Source: Datisca glomerata (taxonomy: Eukaryota; Streptophyta; Magnoliopsida; Cucurbitales; Datiscaceae). Taken from it: DNA of 64,000 nucleotides. The stretch's first letter is position 1, and every line of letters begins with the position of its first letter. Below are positions 1-11,399 of the stretch, piece after piece. The position numbers and the translations under genes are program-made. The notes beneath the pieces are model-generated. The model ran no database searches and had not been told where the DNA came from. It was given only the letters and a program-made list of their open reading frames with translations. Where the stretch lies: positions 186,001-250,000 of the forward strand of contig QANY01008633.1 of NCBI GenBank assembly GCA_003255025.1, read 5' to 3'.

Positions 1-67
1 ATCAAGATGCAAAATAAAGGTTTTCACTAAACAAATTACTCAGCCTACAACCGAAGGAAAGCTAAAG

Positions 68-248
68 TCAGTAATGCAGCATAGGTATAGAGCAAAGCCA
101 AATGAGGGACAGAAAGAGTGCGCGGAAGCATTGTAGTTTGGTTGCTGCAGATACAGCAAGATCAGACAGGAGTTCATTAGGAAATGGCTTTGGCCTTGTC
201 ATGCTGGCCACCGTTACTGCATCATTAGCTTCAACTTGAAAAACAATA
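68..248 (-). CDS. Possible terminal exon of an unrecognised gene
   Basis: On the minus strand an acceptor-like TTTTTCAAG is followed by an open frame (VEANDAVTVASMTRPKPFPN and onward, ending at a stop near 68). The first 40 or so residues have a mixed, protein-like composition; the last 15 are hydrophobic and less convincing. I do not recognise the family. No upstream exon could be linked to it, and a hAT-type element separates it from the CT-rich, leader-like sequence near 2085-2133. It could equally be a chance open frame or a decayed exon. Confidence 0.25.
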
Positions 249-935
249 GCAAATGAATAGTGGTTTATTGATAGCACCTCACATCAACACTCTAAAAAAC
301 TTAGACAATTTCTTTGAAATGTATCACACTATGTCAATATATATCAATAACACGCAGTGTATCATTACAATAGAGAAGAACACTCTTTAACTTCACAATA
401 TACCATTTTTCATTGGCTCTGATAGACCTTAGCAAACAAAAAAATAGATTCGCATCTGGTTACTTTTTTAAGCAGGAAATTATCCAATTACATTGATAAA
501 GATTAAGCATGTGCAACCAAGTGGGAGAAAAGGGGTAGAAATGTATGAAAAGTATTTTGCAGATTGACGAAAATATAAAGAGCATCATCTATAAGATGGA
601 ATACTAAGATCCTCAGCTTTTCCATATCAACATCCTAAAAACACAAGTTGTTGTTTTCTGAACTTTAATTTAAAATTTTCCCAAATACTTTCATAAGCAC
701 CAAAAAAATTCCCAATTAATTTAGAAACCCCCCAAATCACAGTTATGAAACACAGACGAAAGTATGAAATTGGAGCAAAAAACATAGTAAAGTCACCAGA
801 TGAAATAGACTCAAAACAACAAACAATTTCACATATTTTATGAAAAAATGGACATAGATTTAAAGAATTGCCAACCCTAAACCTACCATCGCAGCAGACA
901 CGCAACCCCTGGCAGGTGTCAAACTAAACACGTGG
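249..935. other. Non-coding stretch, nothing recognised
   Basis: AT-rich sequence. The longest minus-strand open frame (627-905) is hydrophobic and shows no family signature or splice context that would support it as an exon. Confidence 0.5.
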
Positions 936-943
936 CTGCCAAC

Positions 944-1922
944 TAGAGGTGGCAACCGGGCCGGTTCGGCCCGCAAAATCGGCTGAACCGACCTGACTCA
1001 ATTTTGAACAGTACTGAGCCGGTTAATGCCCGCGGGCCAGGCCAGGCCATCACGGGTCTTGTCCTCAAGGCCCATGGCCCGGCCCGGCCCGATTGCTAGG
1101 CCCGGACCGGGCCTGCCCGTGAGGCCGGGCGAGCCTGACCGGTCCGGTCCGTGAATCTATTTTTTTGTCTAAAGAATTGAATAATTATGCATGTAGTGAA
1201 GTTTGAACTCTTAACGTCTCCTTTATAAATCACACTATTTATCAATAGGCCAAGACAACCTTTGTTAAATTGTTTAGAATATATTTTTATTGTCTTTTAA
1301 CACATTTTATCGAAACTTTAAATAATATACTTTTGAAATAAATGTATTTAATTAAATAAAAAATAATATTTTTTATTTAAATGAATATTTTATTCAATGA
1401 AATATTAGATTCATAAAAACTTTAAAAAATATTGGTTTAATATTCATAATATTTTTTATTCTGTTAATGAACGTGAATTATAAATTAGTTATTAATTATT
1501 TATTATATTTTTAGATTTTAGGTGAATATGAATAAAACTAGTTTATGAATTTAATAAATAAAGTGATTATTTTACTTATTATTACAAGTTTTTCTATTGA
1601 GATTTTAAAGTAATAAAATAAAATAATTATAAGAAAGTAACATGACTTCCATATAATTGAGTGGTAATCCCCACACTTCATCTATTCTCCATCAAGGTTC
1701 AACTCTCCCCATCTACATTTTTTAGAATGAAATCATATTAAATAGAGGAGAAAAGGGGTCGGGCCGATTATTTAACCGGGACCGGCCCATGAACTGGCCT
1801 GGCCTGGCCCTTCACGGGCCAGTTCAACAGTTCATCCTGGGCTGCCTTAAATTTTTGGCTACCCGGCCCGGAATCGACCAGGCCGAGCATGGCCGAACAT
1901 ACTGGCCTAGTTGCCACTCATA
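944..1922. mobile_element. hAT-type non-autonomous element, 979 bp
   Basis: The termini are inverted relatives: the left end reads TAGAGGTGGCAAC and the reverse complement of the right end reads TATGAGTGGCAAC, each followed by a GGCC-rich subterminal stretch. The element is flanked by an 8-bp duplication, CTGCCAAC at 936-943 and CTGCGAAC at 1923-1930, with one mismatch. TIR start and 8-bp target duplication are what hAT insertions produce. The interior is AT-rich with no transposase frame, so it depends on an autonomous relative. The GC-rich ends contrast sharply with the AT-rich middle. Confidence 0.8.
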
Positions 1923-1930
1923 CTGCGAAC

Positions 1931-2229
1931 TCATCTGAAGCCCTTTGTGTGGCAAAGCAGTGAGCCATATAAGAATCAAACTAACAAAACTTCATCATAG
2001 CTCAGGTATGAAGTTCTGTGTTAAGAGAAACTTTGCGAAGGAGAAACGCAAATAAGAGGGGTAAGGGCTTAACCAAATGACTACAGAGATAGATAGATAG
2101 ATAGAAAAAGAGAGAGAGAGCGTGTGTGTGTGATTTGAGATTTGAGAGATGGATCTGTCGCGAATGGCAGACCTCTCGCGGGTTAGAGGTGAAATAATCC
2201 CTAACCCCAAGGGAAGACAAAACGACGCA
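1931..2229. repeat. Compound microsatellite in a CT-rich leader-like stretch
   Basis: At 2085-2133 the plus strand has GATA units, then GA, then GT dinucleotides. Read on the minus strand this is a CT-rich tract like many plant 5' leaders, but no start codon followed by a convincing frame was found. The open frames here are simple-sequence shadows. Confidence 0.6.
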
Positions 2230-2800
2230 GTTTAAGAATTTTTTTATTACTAATATCGACGGTTGAAAGAAACCACCCCTAATGGTTGGGAGAAACCATT
2301 TCCTATTTTGTGCGGAAGAAATTTATTAAGCATAGGCTGAAATAGGTGAACTCAATGGGCATTACTTGAATGCTACGATAGGTATATGCAAGGAAATGAT
2401 CAAAATGATTGTATTTACCAGAGAATTGGGAGTTCCTATCGTAATGCATTACTACTTAACATGAGACTTCACTACAAATACTAGCTTAGCTCATTGTCGA
2501 GACTTACTAGTGCATTCAATATGGATTGTACTATGTTGGAGTTTTTAACTGGTTTCATGTGATAATTTTGACACCCTTAATCATTAATTTTCAATATATT
2601 TAAAACAAACCCCAATGGTTTGAAACCGTTATAAGAAAAACTGGTATAAAAGATATCGACGGTTATTAACCTCGAAAAAAGCTCGGTTTTTATCGGGCGG
2701 TTTCCTAACTGCCGGCAAAAGATTGATATTTCCTACTCTTTCCCAATGGTTTTTTTCCGCTGGTATAAATTTGTGGGGGAAAATCAAATTTCTAGTAATG
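2230..2800. mobile_element. CACTA-like terminal fragment
   Basis: The right edge at 2800 reads, in reverse complement, CATTACTAGAAATTTG, one base from a typical CACTACTAGAAA terminus. Inside it are short direct and inverted copies of a CGACGGTT/CCAATGGTTT motif, as in CACTA subterminal repeats. No matching left terminus or transposase was found, so it is probably a remnant that truncates the gypsy LTR beginning just to its right. Confidence 0.5.
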
Positions 2801-2829
2801 TAGATTCAAACGGTTTCCTAAAAGCAAGC

Positions 2830-4278
2830 AACTATAATTTATTATATTCACTTGATTATGAATTTACATAAAATACTTGAAATTGACTTAGCTGAATTCA
2901 TGGTTATCATATATCTTGAGCTTGAACTTGTCTGATCATAATCCGACTAGACGAATTGCCCAAACAACCTAAGCAAAATTGTTTCACACTTGAATTTGAA
3001 CTTATAACATGAACGTGAACATGACAAAATGGGTGTTCTGAAGCTGGTGTCACTTAAGGTTACTTGAACCTTAAGGATGCTGACATGAACATGGTGACAC
3101 CTAACCATATAGCTAGAAATATGACGTGAACAGTCTAATTACTTGATAACTAATGGATATGTCTAAGTCTACTCTTTGCTTACTTATCACTTTACTTGAG
3201 TTAATTTCATGACATGAAAACAACTCATTTTCTTGACTAACATGCAGCTTATTCATGAACACAATCAATATACTGATACGTCTAGCTTAAACACTCATAA
3301 TCTATTTATATATCACACGATAATTAACTTAAACACTACATCATGATACAAAAAATAAATAAAAACACTTAATCACATGTATGAGCATCATAAAGAATTC
3401 AATATAGCGATATTAAATTACATACGTTACGTAAATAATATAGGAGCAAAATCACTATGTAAGCGCACATACCTGGACTGATATGAAAGAAATGAAGCAA
3501 CTATTGACCTACAATCTAAGGATCTCAGATAACTAATTTTCAAATAATAACATGTTATATTATTGATAATTATATAATAAATTAGGAGGGCGAACTAGAG
3601 TGTGAAAATAAATTGGGTGTTAATCTGATCAAAGTAGTTTAGATCGATACATCTTAGTTTGGTTGGTCTGAACCAGTTTGGTTTGGTTGTGGTGGACCGG
3701 TTCGGTTTGGTTAGACTGTATTGGTTCGATCTGATTCAAATGAACTAGTTGGGACTGGTCTTATTGGACTGGACTAGTTCGCCATGATTCGATTGAACGA
3801 GTTCAGACTGGTCTGATTGAACCAGTTCAGGTTGGGTAAATTTTTTGGGTTGGTCGGGTCAGCACCAGATGGGTCGTAAGACCCAGTTACAGTTCAAATA
3901 GAGAGGAATCAAGAGAAAAAGAAAGAAGAAAGGAAAGTTGATGCTTACCGATGATGAGAGCGGCGATGATGTGTTGTTACATCCCGTAGAAGATGATTAA
4001 GAGGCTGCCGTTGGAAGGAAAAGAAAACAGAGAGACATGGATGAATTTAGAGAGCGAAAATCCAATTGAAAGCTAGAAAATAAAAGAATAAATAAAAGAA
4101 AATTACTCACTAGAGAGGCAAACAGCCGGTGATAATGGTTGAGCAGAGAAAACAAAGGTAAAGAAGAAGGAGAATGAGGGGGCTCACTTGGGGCAAGGGC
4201 TGCATGAGAAGCAATTGGAAATGACAAACATTAGAAAAATATTAAGGTTAGAGAGAAAGTTCTTAATGATGGGAGAAT
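2830..4278 (-). mobile_element. LTR-like 3' tail of Ty3/gypsy element G1
   Basis: The reverse complement of about 2880-3165 resembles 28080-28400, for example the shared CTTAAGTGACACCAGCTTC block. Repeats of an AACCAGTTCAG type and a GGGTCTTAYGACC block (3880-3890) are shared with 27500-27720. Since 27041-29860 follows the pol end of G2, and this stretch lies beyond the pol end of G1 in the opposite orientation, both are read as 3' LTRs of one family. Exact LTR edges could not be fixed; the left edge is probably cut by the CACTA-like remnant. Confidence 0.55.
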
Positions 4279-4767
4279 GTAATACCCCAAGATCTCAAGA
4301 GGGTAATTTTGTAAAGGGAGAACTACAAGAATGGCCCCTTAATTTTTTAATTGTAAGAATGGTCGGTGGTCTCCATTAAAAAAGAAAATTACTATGTTGC
4401 CGTACAAAAATTACGGACAAAAATCGCAAGAGCACGCGCGCATAGTCACGATGCATCGCGTGCACCGTGAGTCGTTCAACGCATTTAAAAATATTAAAAA
4501 AAGTGTGTACACAATTGCTGTGCACTGACGCAGTGTACATTGACCAGTCACTATACATGTCGGTGCATAACAAAAGTCACTGTGCATTGACGCAGGGCAC
4601 AATGTGCTTTTTGTTATTATTCAAAAAAAGTTCACATATGGTATATAAAATTCGATACGTGTGGTATCAAATTTAGATACCTGTTTATTTTTCTATAATT
4701 ACCAAAATAATCTGAAACATTGAACACTCTTACTCTACCTGTACGTATGCTATATAAATTAGATGTG

Positions 4768-4793
4768 TATGGTATCTAAATTTAGATACCATA
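4768..4793. repeat. Perfect 26-bp palindrome
   Basis: Half-site TATGGTATCTAAA is followed immediately by its exact reverse complement. A 25-bp version with one mismatch lies at 4849-4873, and a shorter version (GGTATCAAATTTAGATACC) at about 4662-4681. Three related palindromes within 215 bp suggest a repeated binding or subterminal motif of a transposon rather than chance. Confidence 0.85.
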
Positions 4794-5083
4794 GCAAAGA
4801 ACAAAAATATGAAAAACGTATGGTATCTACTGTAAATAATTTGATATGTATGATATCTAATTTAGATACCATAGCGTCTTGCAATTTTTTGAAAAAATTG
4901 TTCAAATTCACATGGGAAAATGACGAGAAGTTCATTGATGTTGGAACAATTGATGGATATAATATTCAAATTAATCCACACATTCAAGAGAACAAAGAAA
5001 CATAAAAGAAAATAAACAACTTGTTTGAAAGGGCAAGTATCGGCTTGAACAAAGGTAGTTGGGTACGAGTTAGAAGACTCGAA

Positions 5084-5260
5084 TCATGTTATGGGTTTAG
5101 GGGGTTGTAATTGTGGATGTGTTGCCGGCAGCGATGATGGAGGAGGTGTGGCTTCAACTTGAACTACTCGACTGCTATTGCTGCTACTATGGATGTTAGG
5201 GGAGCGAAAGAGATATGGGTTTGGGTTTTGTTGTTGTTGTTGCCTTGAAGAAGTCTCCAT
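5084..5260 (-). CDS. Short Q/S/P-rich open frame, unrecognised
   Basis: A 58-residue minus-strand frame beginning METSSRQQQQQ and ending with a Pro-rich tail. It has the look of the disordered N-terminus of a plant protein, with an in-frame stop where a conserved domain might have begun, and a CT-rich leader-like stretch upstream (GAGAGA on the plus strand, 5278-5312). It sits inside the repeat block 4279-5455, so it may be a captured 5' exon. No family is recognised. Confidence 0.3.
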   Translation of the reverse strand: METSSRQQQQQNPNPYLFRSPNIHSSSNSSRVVQVEATPPPSSLPATHPQLQPPKPIT

Positions 5261-5455
5261 TGATGGGTTTGCACTTTTGAGAGAGAGAAAGTTTAGCTCG
5301 AGAGAGAGAAGGGAAAAATAGAAAAATATCAAAGTTTTTAACTGCCTCTAGCTAATACGTGAACATTCGGCCATCTCTGTAATTTAAAGAAAAAAGGGAC
5401 ATTTTGTTTAATACACCCTCCAAAAGTGATGAAAATTGTGAATTTCCCTTTATTG

Positions 5456-6207
5456 AAATAACTTCGAGTACTTGCACGTATCTCTACTTCTTGTTCCATG
5501 TGGCTTCATCAATCCAATGATTTCTCTAGAGAATCTTGATCAACTAAATTGTCCTGCTATGAATAGTCTGATTCTTGTGCTCTAGAATTCTGACTGGTTT
5601 CTCCTCGTAAGTGAGGTTGTCTCGAAGTTGCTGTGGTTCAAAATTGATGACGTGTTGGATTAGACACGCAGTTATGAATCGTCGAGATGTGAAAAACATT
5701 GTGAATACCAAAAGAGCTGGTGGTAAAACGAGTCGGTAGGCCGAATGACCTATACGATCCAAAACCTCAAAAGGACCAGTACACCTTGACTAAGCTTACC
5801 CTTGTGACCTAAACACATAACACCCTTCATTGGGGAAACCTTGAAAAACACTTGATCGCCAACTTTAAATTCAAGGTCTTTTCTTATAACATATGCGTAA
5901 CTCTTTTTCCTACTCTAAACGGTCTTTATTCTATCTCTAATTTTCAGCTTAATCCATAGACTGAACCAAGTTAGGGCTTAAAAAATTCTGTTCTGATCCA
6001 AGTGAACTGGCGACAGACACATTTTCCCATAAAGTGCCTTAAACGGAGCCATATCAATTGTTGTCTGGTGACTGTTATTGTATGCACACTCCACGAGTGC
6101 CAACTTGGCATCACAACTACAAGAGAAATCCAACATACAAGCTCGAAGTATATCCTTAAATGTCCGGATCATTTGTTTGGATTTCCCATCAGATCACGGA
6201 TGGAAAG
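5456..6207 (-). pseudogene. G1 gypsy integrase C-terminal half, broken
   Basis: On the minus strand the frame around 5978-6172 gives the end of a Ty3/gypsy integrase core, with LRACMLDFSCSCDAKL and VECAYNNSHQTTI followed by FKALYGKMC. The frame at 5544-5762 gives the chromovirus-like tail (AYRLVLPPAL, then NFEPQQLRDNLTYEEKPVRI). Stops and frame breaks lie between the two. The integrase is cut at 6207 by the Ogre-type insertion, and its N-terminal half resumes at 22504. The target duplication GAAAG occupies 6203-6207. Confidence 0.85.
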
Positions 6208-8526
6208 TGTCGCAACGTGCTTGCAACGCGGAACGTATATTGAAAAATCATTTTTTGAAAAAAAAATATCCGGAGTCGCCGCCAATCATTTTAGGACGTG
6301 GTTGGTAACCCAATTTTAAAATCAAATATTTTGATCTTGAAAATTTAAAGTTGGTTCAGGAGTCATTTGCGTGTGGGGAAGGTATTAGCACCCCACACCA
6401 CCCATTATGAAAAATGGTTACCAAATTTAATTAAATACTATTCAATTTTTTTTTAAATAATATTTTAAAAATTCAATTTTGAATGTCCCATTTGGTACAT
6501 TTTGTGCATTATAAAAATGAGCAAATAAATTACCTTCAATGGGTGGTATAAAGACCATAAAAAAATTATTTTTTTAATCAAAACGTTATTGGAGTTACTC
6601 TCGGTATCCTAAAAATAACTTCTCACCTGGGTAGTTCGAAAAATTTAGTATCCTAAAAATTCTAAAGTCCGTCATCGGATTTTTTTTAGTGAAAACTAAA
6701 TAAAAAAATTTACAAAATTTAAATCAAATTATTATGGTTTTAATTTACGAGCGTCAATTCTGATGATAAAAGAATAAAATAATAATCACATACAACCGTG
6801 ACATATGACAATAATACATAAATAAATAAGAAGAGATAACAACTATAAAAAAAGAATAATGGAAAGGAATGTTAGAGATGATAAATTTTAAAAAAATAAT
6901 ATGTAGGGTGAAAATAATGAAACAAGACGTGAAATAATTAAAAAAATATATAAAAATAAATTAAAACAAACTAATAATATCTACTGAATAAAATAGAAAA
7001 ATAAACAAACATAAAAAAACAAAAAGAAAATATACACAACAAAAAAAAACAAAAACTAATAAAAAATTAAAATGCAAATTTTTTTTTACAGAGGGTGACG
7101 CCACCCTCAGTTAAGTGACAGAGTGTGACATCACCCTCTGTCTTTTTTTTTATATTTTCATTTTTTAACATATATATGTATATATAATTATTTAGTAAAT
7201 AAATTAATAATAATTTTTTTTGTGTAAAATAAATTAATCTATGAAAAAATGTTTTATTTCATACAACATTAGCGTGAGCATGCTTTTTTTAGTACATGAT
7301 CTATTAATTATCGTTTTTTATTTTTTCACTCAATGATAATCAAATAGAAAAAGAATGGTCATGAATGGTAACTAATTTAAACAAGTGTCACTAAAAATAA
7401 ATAAATAATTTTGTTTGGGATATAAATATAACATTTTTTTTAATTTGGACTACTTAGTTCATTAATTACCAATTTTCCTTTCTTCCTTCATTGCTAGGAA
7501 TGATCATGGATGGTAACTAGTTTAAACAAGTGTCACTAAATAAAATCCATAAAACTTTCAAAATAAAATAATTTTTGTTTGGGATATAAATAAACCATTT
7601 TTTTTTATTTTGGACCACTTAGTTCACTAATTACCATTTTTCCTTTCTTCCTTCATTGCTAGGAATGATCATGGATGGTAACTAGTTCAAACATGTGTCA
7701 CAAAAATGATGGTCAAAAAATTAAAAAGAAAAGAAGAGAAGACTTGTAAAAACATAAAAAAAATCAAAGCTTAAATATTTGGATAACCTTGTATATATGT
7801 TTTACTATTTATTTTATGCATTTTTATGTATGAGAAATTATCATAGGAGATTTTTTCATCAAATGTACACTTTCAACCCATTAAATGGTTGATTCACATT
7901 GAATTAATTTTACACCCCTCAAAATTTTATCCTCATTCTCATTGATTGAATTGATGACAAAAAAATCTCATCATCAAACTTGTAGAGAGATAAACAATAT
8001 ATGAAAATAAAACTTAATATTAAAAGTAGGAGAAATGATAAAGAATGAGCCAACAAACCTATATATGGAAAATGAAACAAAGAAATATCAATTACATGAG
8101 TATGAAAAAGTGAGATGATTAATTAGAATGAACAAAATATATTGTAAGCTAAAATGTAAGAGATTTTAACTACCTTAATAAAAGGAAAATGAGAAGATGG
8201 AAGATGAATAGAAATGAAAACTCTCATTCTTTCTCTTTTTCACTATTTTCTCAAAACTTCTCTTTCTCTCTCTAAAATCTCTTCTCTTCCTTACTCTCCC
8301 AAATCTCTCATTTCAAATAAAGACATCCCCTCTATTTATAGGCAAATGTAGAGCTTCACTTTTTTAATTTTAGTCTTTTTGTTCCTTTTTTTATTTTTAG
8401 TCATTGGACAAATTTTCTTATTTTTAGGCATTGAGCTATTTTTCAAATCATTTAGACTATTATATGGGCAAAAAAATAAAATTTATATTTTTAAAGTATT
8501 GGACTGGACAAAATGCGGTATCTACA
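6208..8526 (-). repeat. Ogre-type 3' LTR
   Basis: On the plus strand it begins TGTCGCAACGTGC and ends GCGGTATCTACA, so in element orientation it is TG...CA bounded (TGTAGATACCGC at its 5' edge). It aligns with 20197-22503 over its whole length with scattered substitutions and small indels. A TATA-like box (TCTATTTATA on the plus strand, 8331-8340) lies about 185 bp from the LTR start. It contains three tandem copies, of about 150-165 bp, of a segment around ATGGATGGTAACTAGTT (near 7353, 7503 and 7667) and a hairpin at about 7088-7143. Confidence 0.92.
7088..7143. repeat. LTR hairpin with CACCCTCTGT arms
   Basis: The arms ACAGAGGGTGACGCCA and TGACATCACCCTCTGT are inverted with an intervening loop. 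A homologous hairpin lies at about 21073-21127 in the other LTR, where the inner segment has changed. Its presence in both LTRs shows it was part of the element at insertion. Confidence 0.75.
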
Positions 8527-8539
8527 GCTGCCCCCCTTT
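8527..8539 (-). other. Polypurine tract of the Ogre-type element
   Basis: In element orientation AAAGGGGGGCAGC lies directly before the TGTAGATACC start of the 3' LTR. This is the expected position and composition for the plus-strand primer. Confidence 0.88.
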
Positions 8540-8670
8540 GTTCACGCTTCTAAACTTAGAAGGTGTATAAATGTGTAGATAAGTATTTTGATCGAGAAAA
8601 AACTATATAGATAAAGAAAATAGAAACCTCGACTTATTTAGGTTCTATGAAATGACGGAACTTATGAAAT

Positions 8671-9225
8671 GGACCTGGATAGACACAAGCTTCGACTTTG
8701 ACTCAATTCGGGTTCGATTTAACCCTATAAATTGAAACGGACCAGGCGCTGACACCGGGCTTCGACCGCGACAAAGTCGTGTTTGATTTAACCTAAGATA
8801 AAGATAGGACGCGGACCTGGATAGACGCAGGCTTTGACCGCGACTCGATGCGGGTTCAATTTAACCATATTAATTGAAATGGACCAGGCGCTGACAGCGG
8901 GCTTCAACCGTGACAAAGTCAGATTCAATTTAACCAAAGATAAAGAAATGACGTAGACCTTAATATAGGAAAGCTTCGAACTCGACTTGATGCGGGTTCG
9001 ATTTAACCATAGATAAAGGAAGGGAGTGGATCTGGATAGACGCAGGCTTCGACCTCGAGTCGATGCAGGTTTGATTTAGCCATATGGACCAGGCGCTGAC
9101 ACCAGACTTCGACCACGACAAATTTGAGTTTGATTTAACCGAGATATTTGAAAGGAAACGGACATGGAAAGACGCAAACTTCGACCTCGAGTCGATGCAG
9201 GTTCGATTTAACTAAAGATGTTGAA
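8671..9225. repeat. Alternating tandem repeat in the Ogre 3' UTR
   Basis: Eight units of roughly 58-75 bp lie head to tail and mostly alternate between two types. Type A has GGATAGACGCAGGCTTCGAC and a CTCGATGCGGGTTCGATTT block. Type B has GGACCAGGCGCTGACACC and a CGACAAAGTC block ending TTGATTTAACC. Both share GGCTTCGACC and GATTTAACC. The array is far more GC-rich than its surroundings. Ogre 3' UTRs are known to harbour tandem repeats of this sort. Confidence 0.85.
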
Positions 9226-10149
9226 ATAATATTTGATATGATATTTACAAGTTTCATATGATGCAAGAGCTAGACTAATGCATGCTTTAAATGTTGAAAA
9301 AGTCATGTATGAATTTTGAAAGAATATCTTTAAATGATTCATGTACTTGAATTGCATCAAAACAGATCAATATGATGCATGACTATGCGTTGTAATTATT
9401 GAATATGAATGCAAAGAAGTGATTTTGAGTGCATGCATGCTATGCATGATTGAAAACATTTGTAAGAAAATTATTTGATGATTTTTTTGAAAGTTGACTA
9501 ATGTCGTCATATCCTTCACCCTTCAAAAAAATGACTGAGGTCATGGACTCGCAATGAATTTTTTAGCATACTTTCAAAAATATGATGCATCCTTATTCGT
9601 TGGTTTATGCATCAGTATTCGGCTTCACATCGATGATGAAGAAAAGGTGGATAATTTCTCCACATTTTGCTTGTTTTTTGTACTTTAATTGCAATCCTCC
9701 AATCATGCTTTAGCCTTCATTATGTGCATACTAACTTTCTCGTGGTGACTTTTCAGATTTCCCCTCGTACTCAGACCGCCTTTCTTAGTTCTTATTCTTT
9801 TCTATTTCTTTTTTAATTACCTTTCACCTAACCAAGTTTATGCTTCTGAGTTATTTCAATAGTAATTAATGATATCTTAGAATTGAGAGGAATAAGAAAT
9901 AATGGAAATAAGGAGAAGATGAAGTATATGTATTTGTCAACTGAGAAAGAAAAAAGGCTCTTCATTGATGATGAATAATGTTTACAAACGATGATTTGGG
10001 AAAAGAAAAAATGGAGGAAGAATTTTTCCAGTATTCAAGACAACTCACTTTTTTAAAATATTTTTTTTGCCTAACTTCATTTTCCCATACTTAGAGCGAT
10101 CAAACGAATTGCTTCTTGAATGTATCAGAATTAACTGTGTGCGGTAAAT
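9226..10149. other. Remainder of the Ogre 3' UTR
   Basis: AT-rich sequence between integrase and the tandem array. It has several ATGCATG-type short palindromes (near 9433-9452) but no coding frame. I see no other structure in it. Confidence 0.6.
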
Positions 10150-11300
10150 CATCTCCCATCTATGTTTGTTAGCATGAGAGCTCTCCTAAGAAAGCCTTCT
10201 TGACAATGAAAGGTTCTTCTAATTTGGGGTCCACTTTCCCCGGTGATCCTTTTAATATGAGAGTATCTTTTTCAACACCAAGTCTTCTTCTCGAAAATAT
10301 CGGGGACGCAATTTTTTGTCATATGCGTGCATCATTTTTCTTTGATATAATTTCCCTCTACATCATGCAATCAATCTTTTTTTCTCGATGAAATTCAATT
10401 TCTCATATCGTGTTTGTACCCACTCTGTTTTTTCTAATTTCGCCTCCATTAAGACTCTGAGGGAGGGAATTTCTACCTCAATTGGAAGGACTGCTTTCAT
10501 GCCATATACCAAAGAGAATAGTATTGCCCCAGTTGATGTTCAGACTGATGTGCGGTACCCATGCAGTGCAAACAGGAGAATCTCATGCCAATCCTTATAA
10601 ACCTCCATCATCTTCTCTATGATCCTTTTTATGTTCTTATTGGTTGCTTCCATTGCTCCGTTCATTTTCGGACAATAAGGATATGAATTATGATGCTTAA
10701 TTTTAAATTGTTCACATAATTCTTTCATCATCTTGTTATTTAAATTTATCTCATTATCTGTGATGATCCTTCCAGGTAGACCATATCGACAAATTATTTC
10801 CTTTTTAATAAACTTAACAACCGCACTTCTGGTTACACTCGAATAAGAACTTGCCTCCACCCATTTGGTAAAATAATTTATAGAGACAAAAAAGAACAAT
10901 GCCCGTTAGAGGCTTTGGGTGTGATGGGATCAATGACGTCTATGCCCCACATAGAGAACGGCCAAGGCGTGGCCATGGAATGTAAAGGGGATGCGGGTAC
11001 GTGAATTCTATGTGCATAAATTTGACAGTTATGACATTTCTTGGCGTACTTGATGCAGTCAGATTCTAGAGTTAACCAATAATATTCTGCTCTCAAGATT
11101 TGTTTGTTCATCATATGTCCATTAGCATGAACTTTACAAATTCCTTCGTGAGCTTGCTCTATGATTTGATTCGCTTCTCTTGCATCAACACATCTTAAGA
11201 GCACCATATCATGGATTCTTTTGTAGAGTATTTCACCATTCAAGAAGAAACCCATGGACAATCTCCATTTTTTATATATTGCTTGATGTCGTAATACCAT
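10150..11300 (-). pseudogene. Ogre-type integrase, broken
   Basis: Minus-strand frames give the zinc-binding region at 10878-11300 (QIIEQAHEGICKVHANGHMM, a WLTLESDC stretch, then KKCHNCQIYAHRIH) and the catalytic core at 10540-10899 (YFTKWVEASSYSS, then YGLPGRIITDNEINL). The second catalytic Asp is in the ITDNE motif, and the Glu is in the GAMEATNKNIKRI segment. The frame continues through HGYRTS towards about 10150 with stops. The two main pieces overlap in different frames at 10878-10899, so a frameshift separates the zinc domain from the core. Confidence 0.88.
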
Positions 11301-11399
11301 GGTCTTGTGTCTGGCTCTTCTTCAATACTCATACAGTGAGCAGGAAAACGTCGCTTCTAAATTTTTATGGGTTGCACTTCTTCCTTAAAGTCTGCGGTG

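Larger units (their letters stand above)
4279..5455. mobile_element. Unclassified repeat-rich insertion with palindromes
   Basis: This block interrupts the tail of G1 pol. Its plus-strand left edge reads TGTAATACCCCAAGATCTC, which resembles a gypsy LTR start. Its two ends carry distantly inverted ATGGCC-containing sequences near 4325-4375 and 5360-5450. It contains a palindrome cluster (4636-4876) and a short Q/P-rich open frame on the minus strand. I cannot assign it to a superfamily. Confidence 0.35.

Noticed and set aside
1995..2220. Two overlapping minus-strand open frames starting near 2210-2220
   Set aside because: They span the GATA/GA/GT microsatellite; composition is Ser/Leu repeats and no downstream exon could be joined.
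4376..4676. Several open frames on both strands
   Set aside because: Short, overlapping and on opposite strands, in a stretch with TGCACTGACGCAGTGTAC-like inverted repeats that produce mirrored frames.
6078..6319. Plus-strand open frames across the G1/Ogre junction
   Set aside because: Antisense to integrase and crossing a transposon boundary; no supporting signal.
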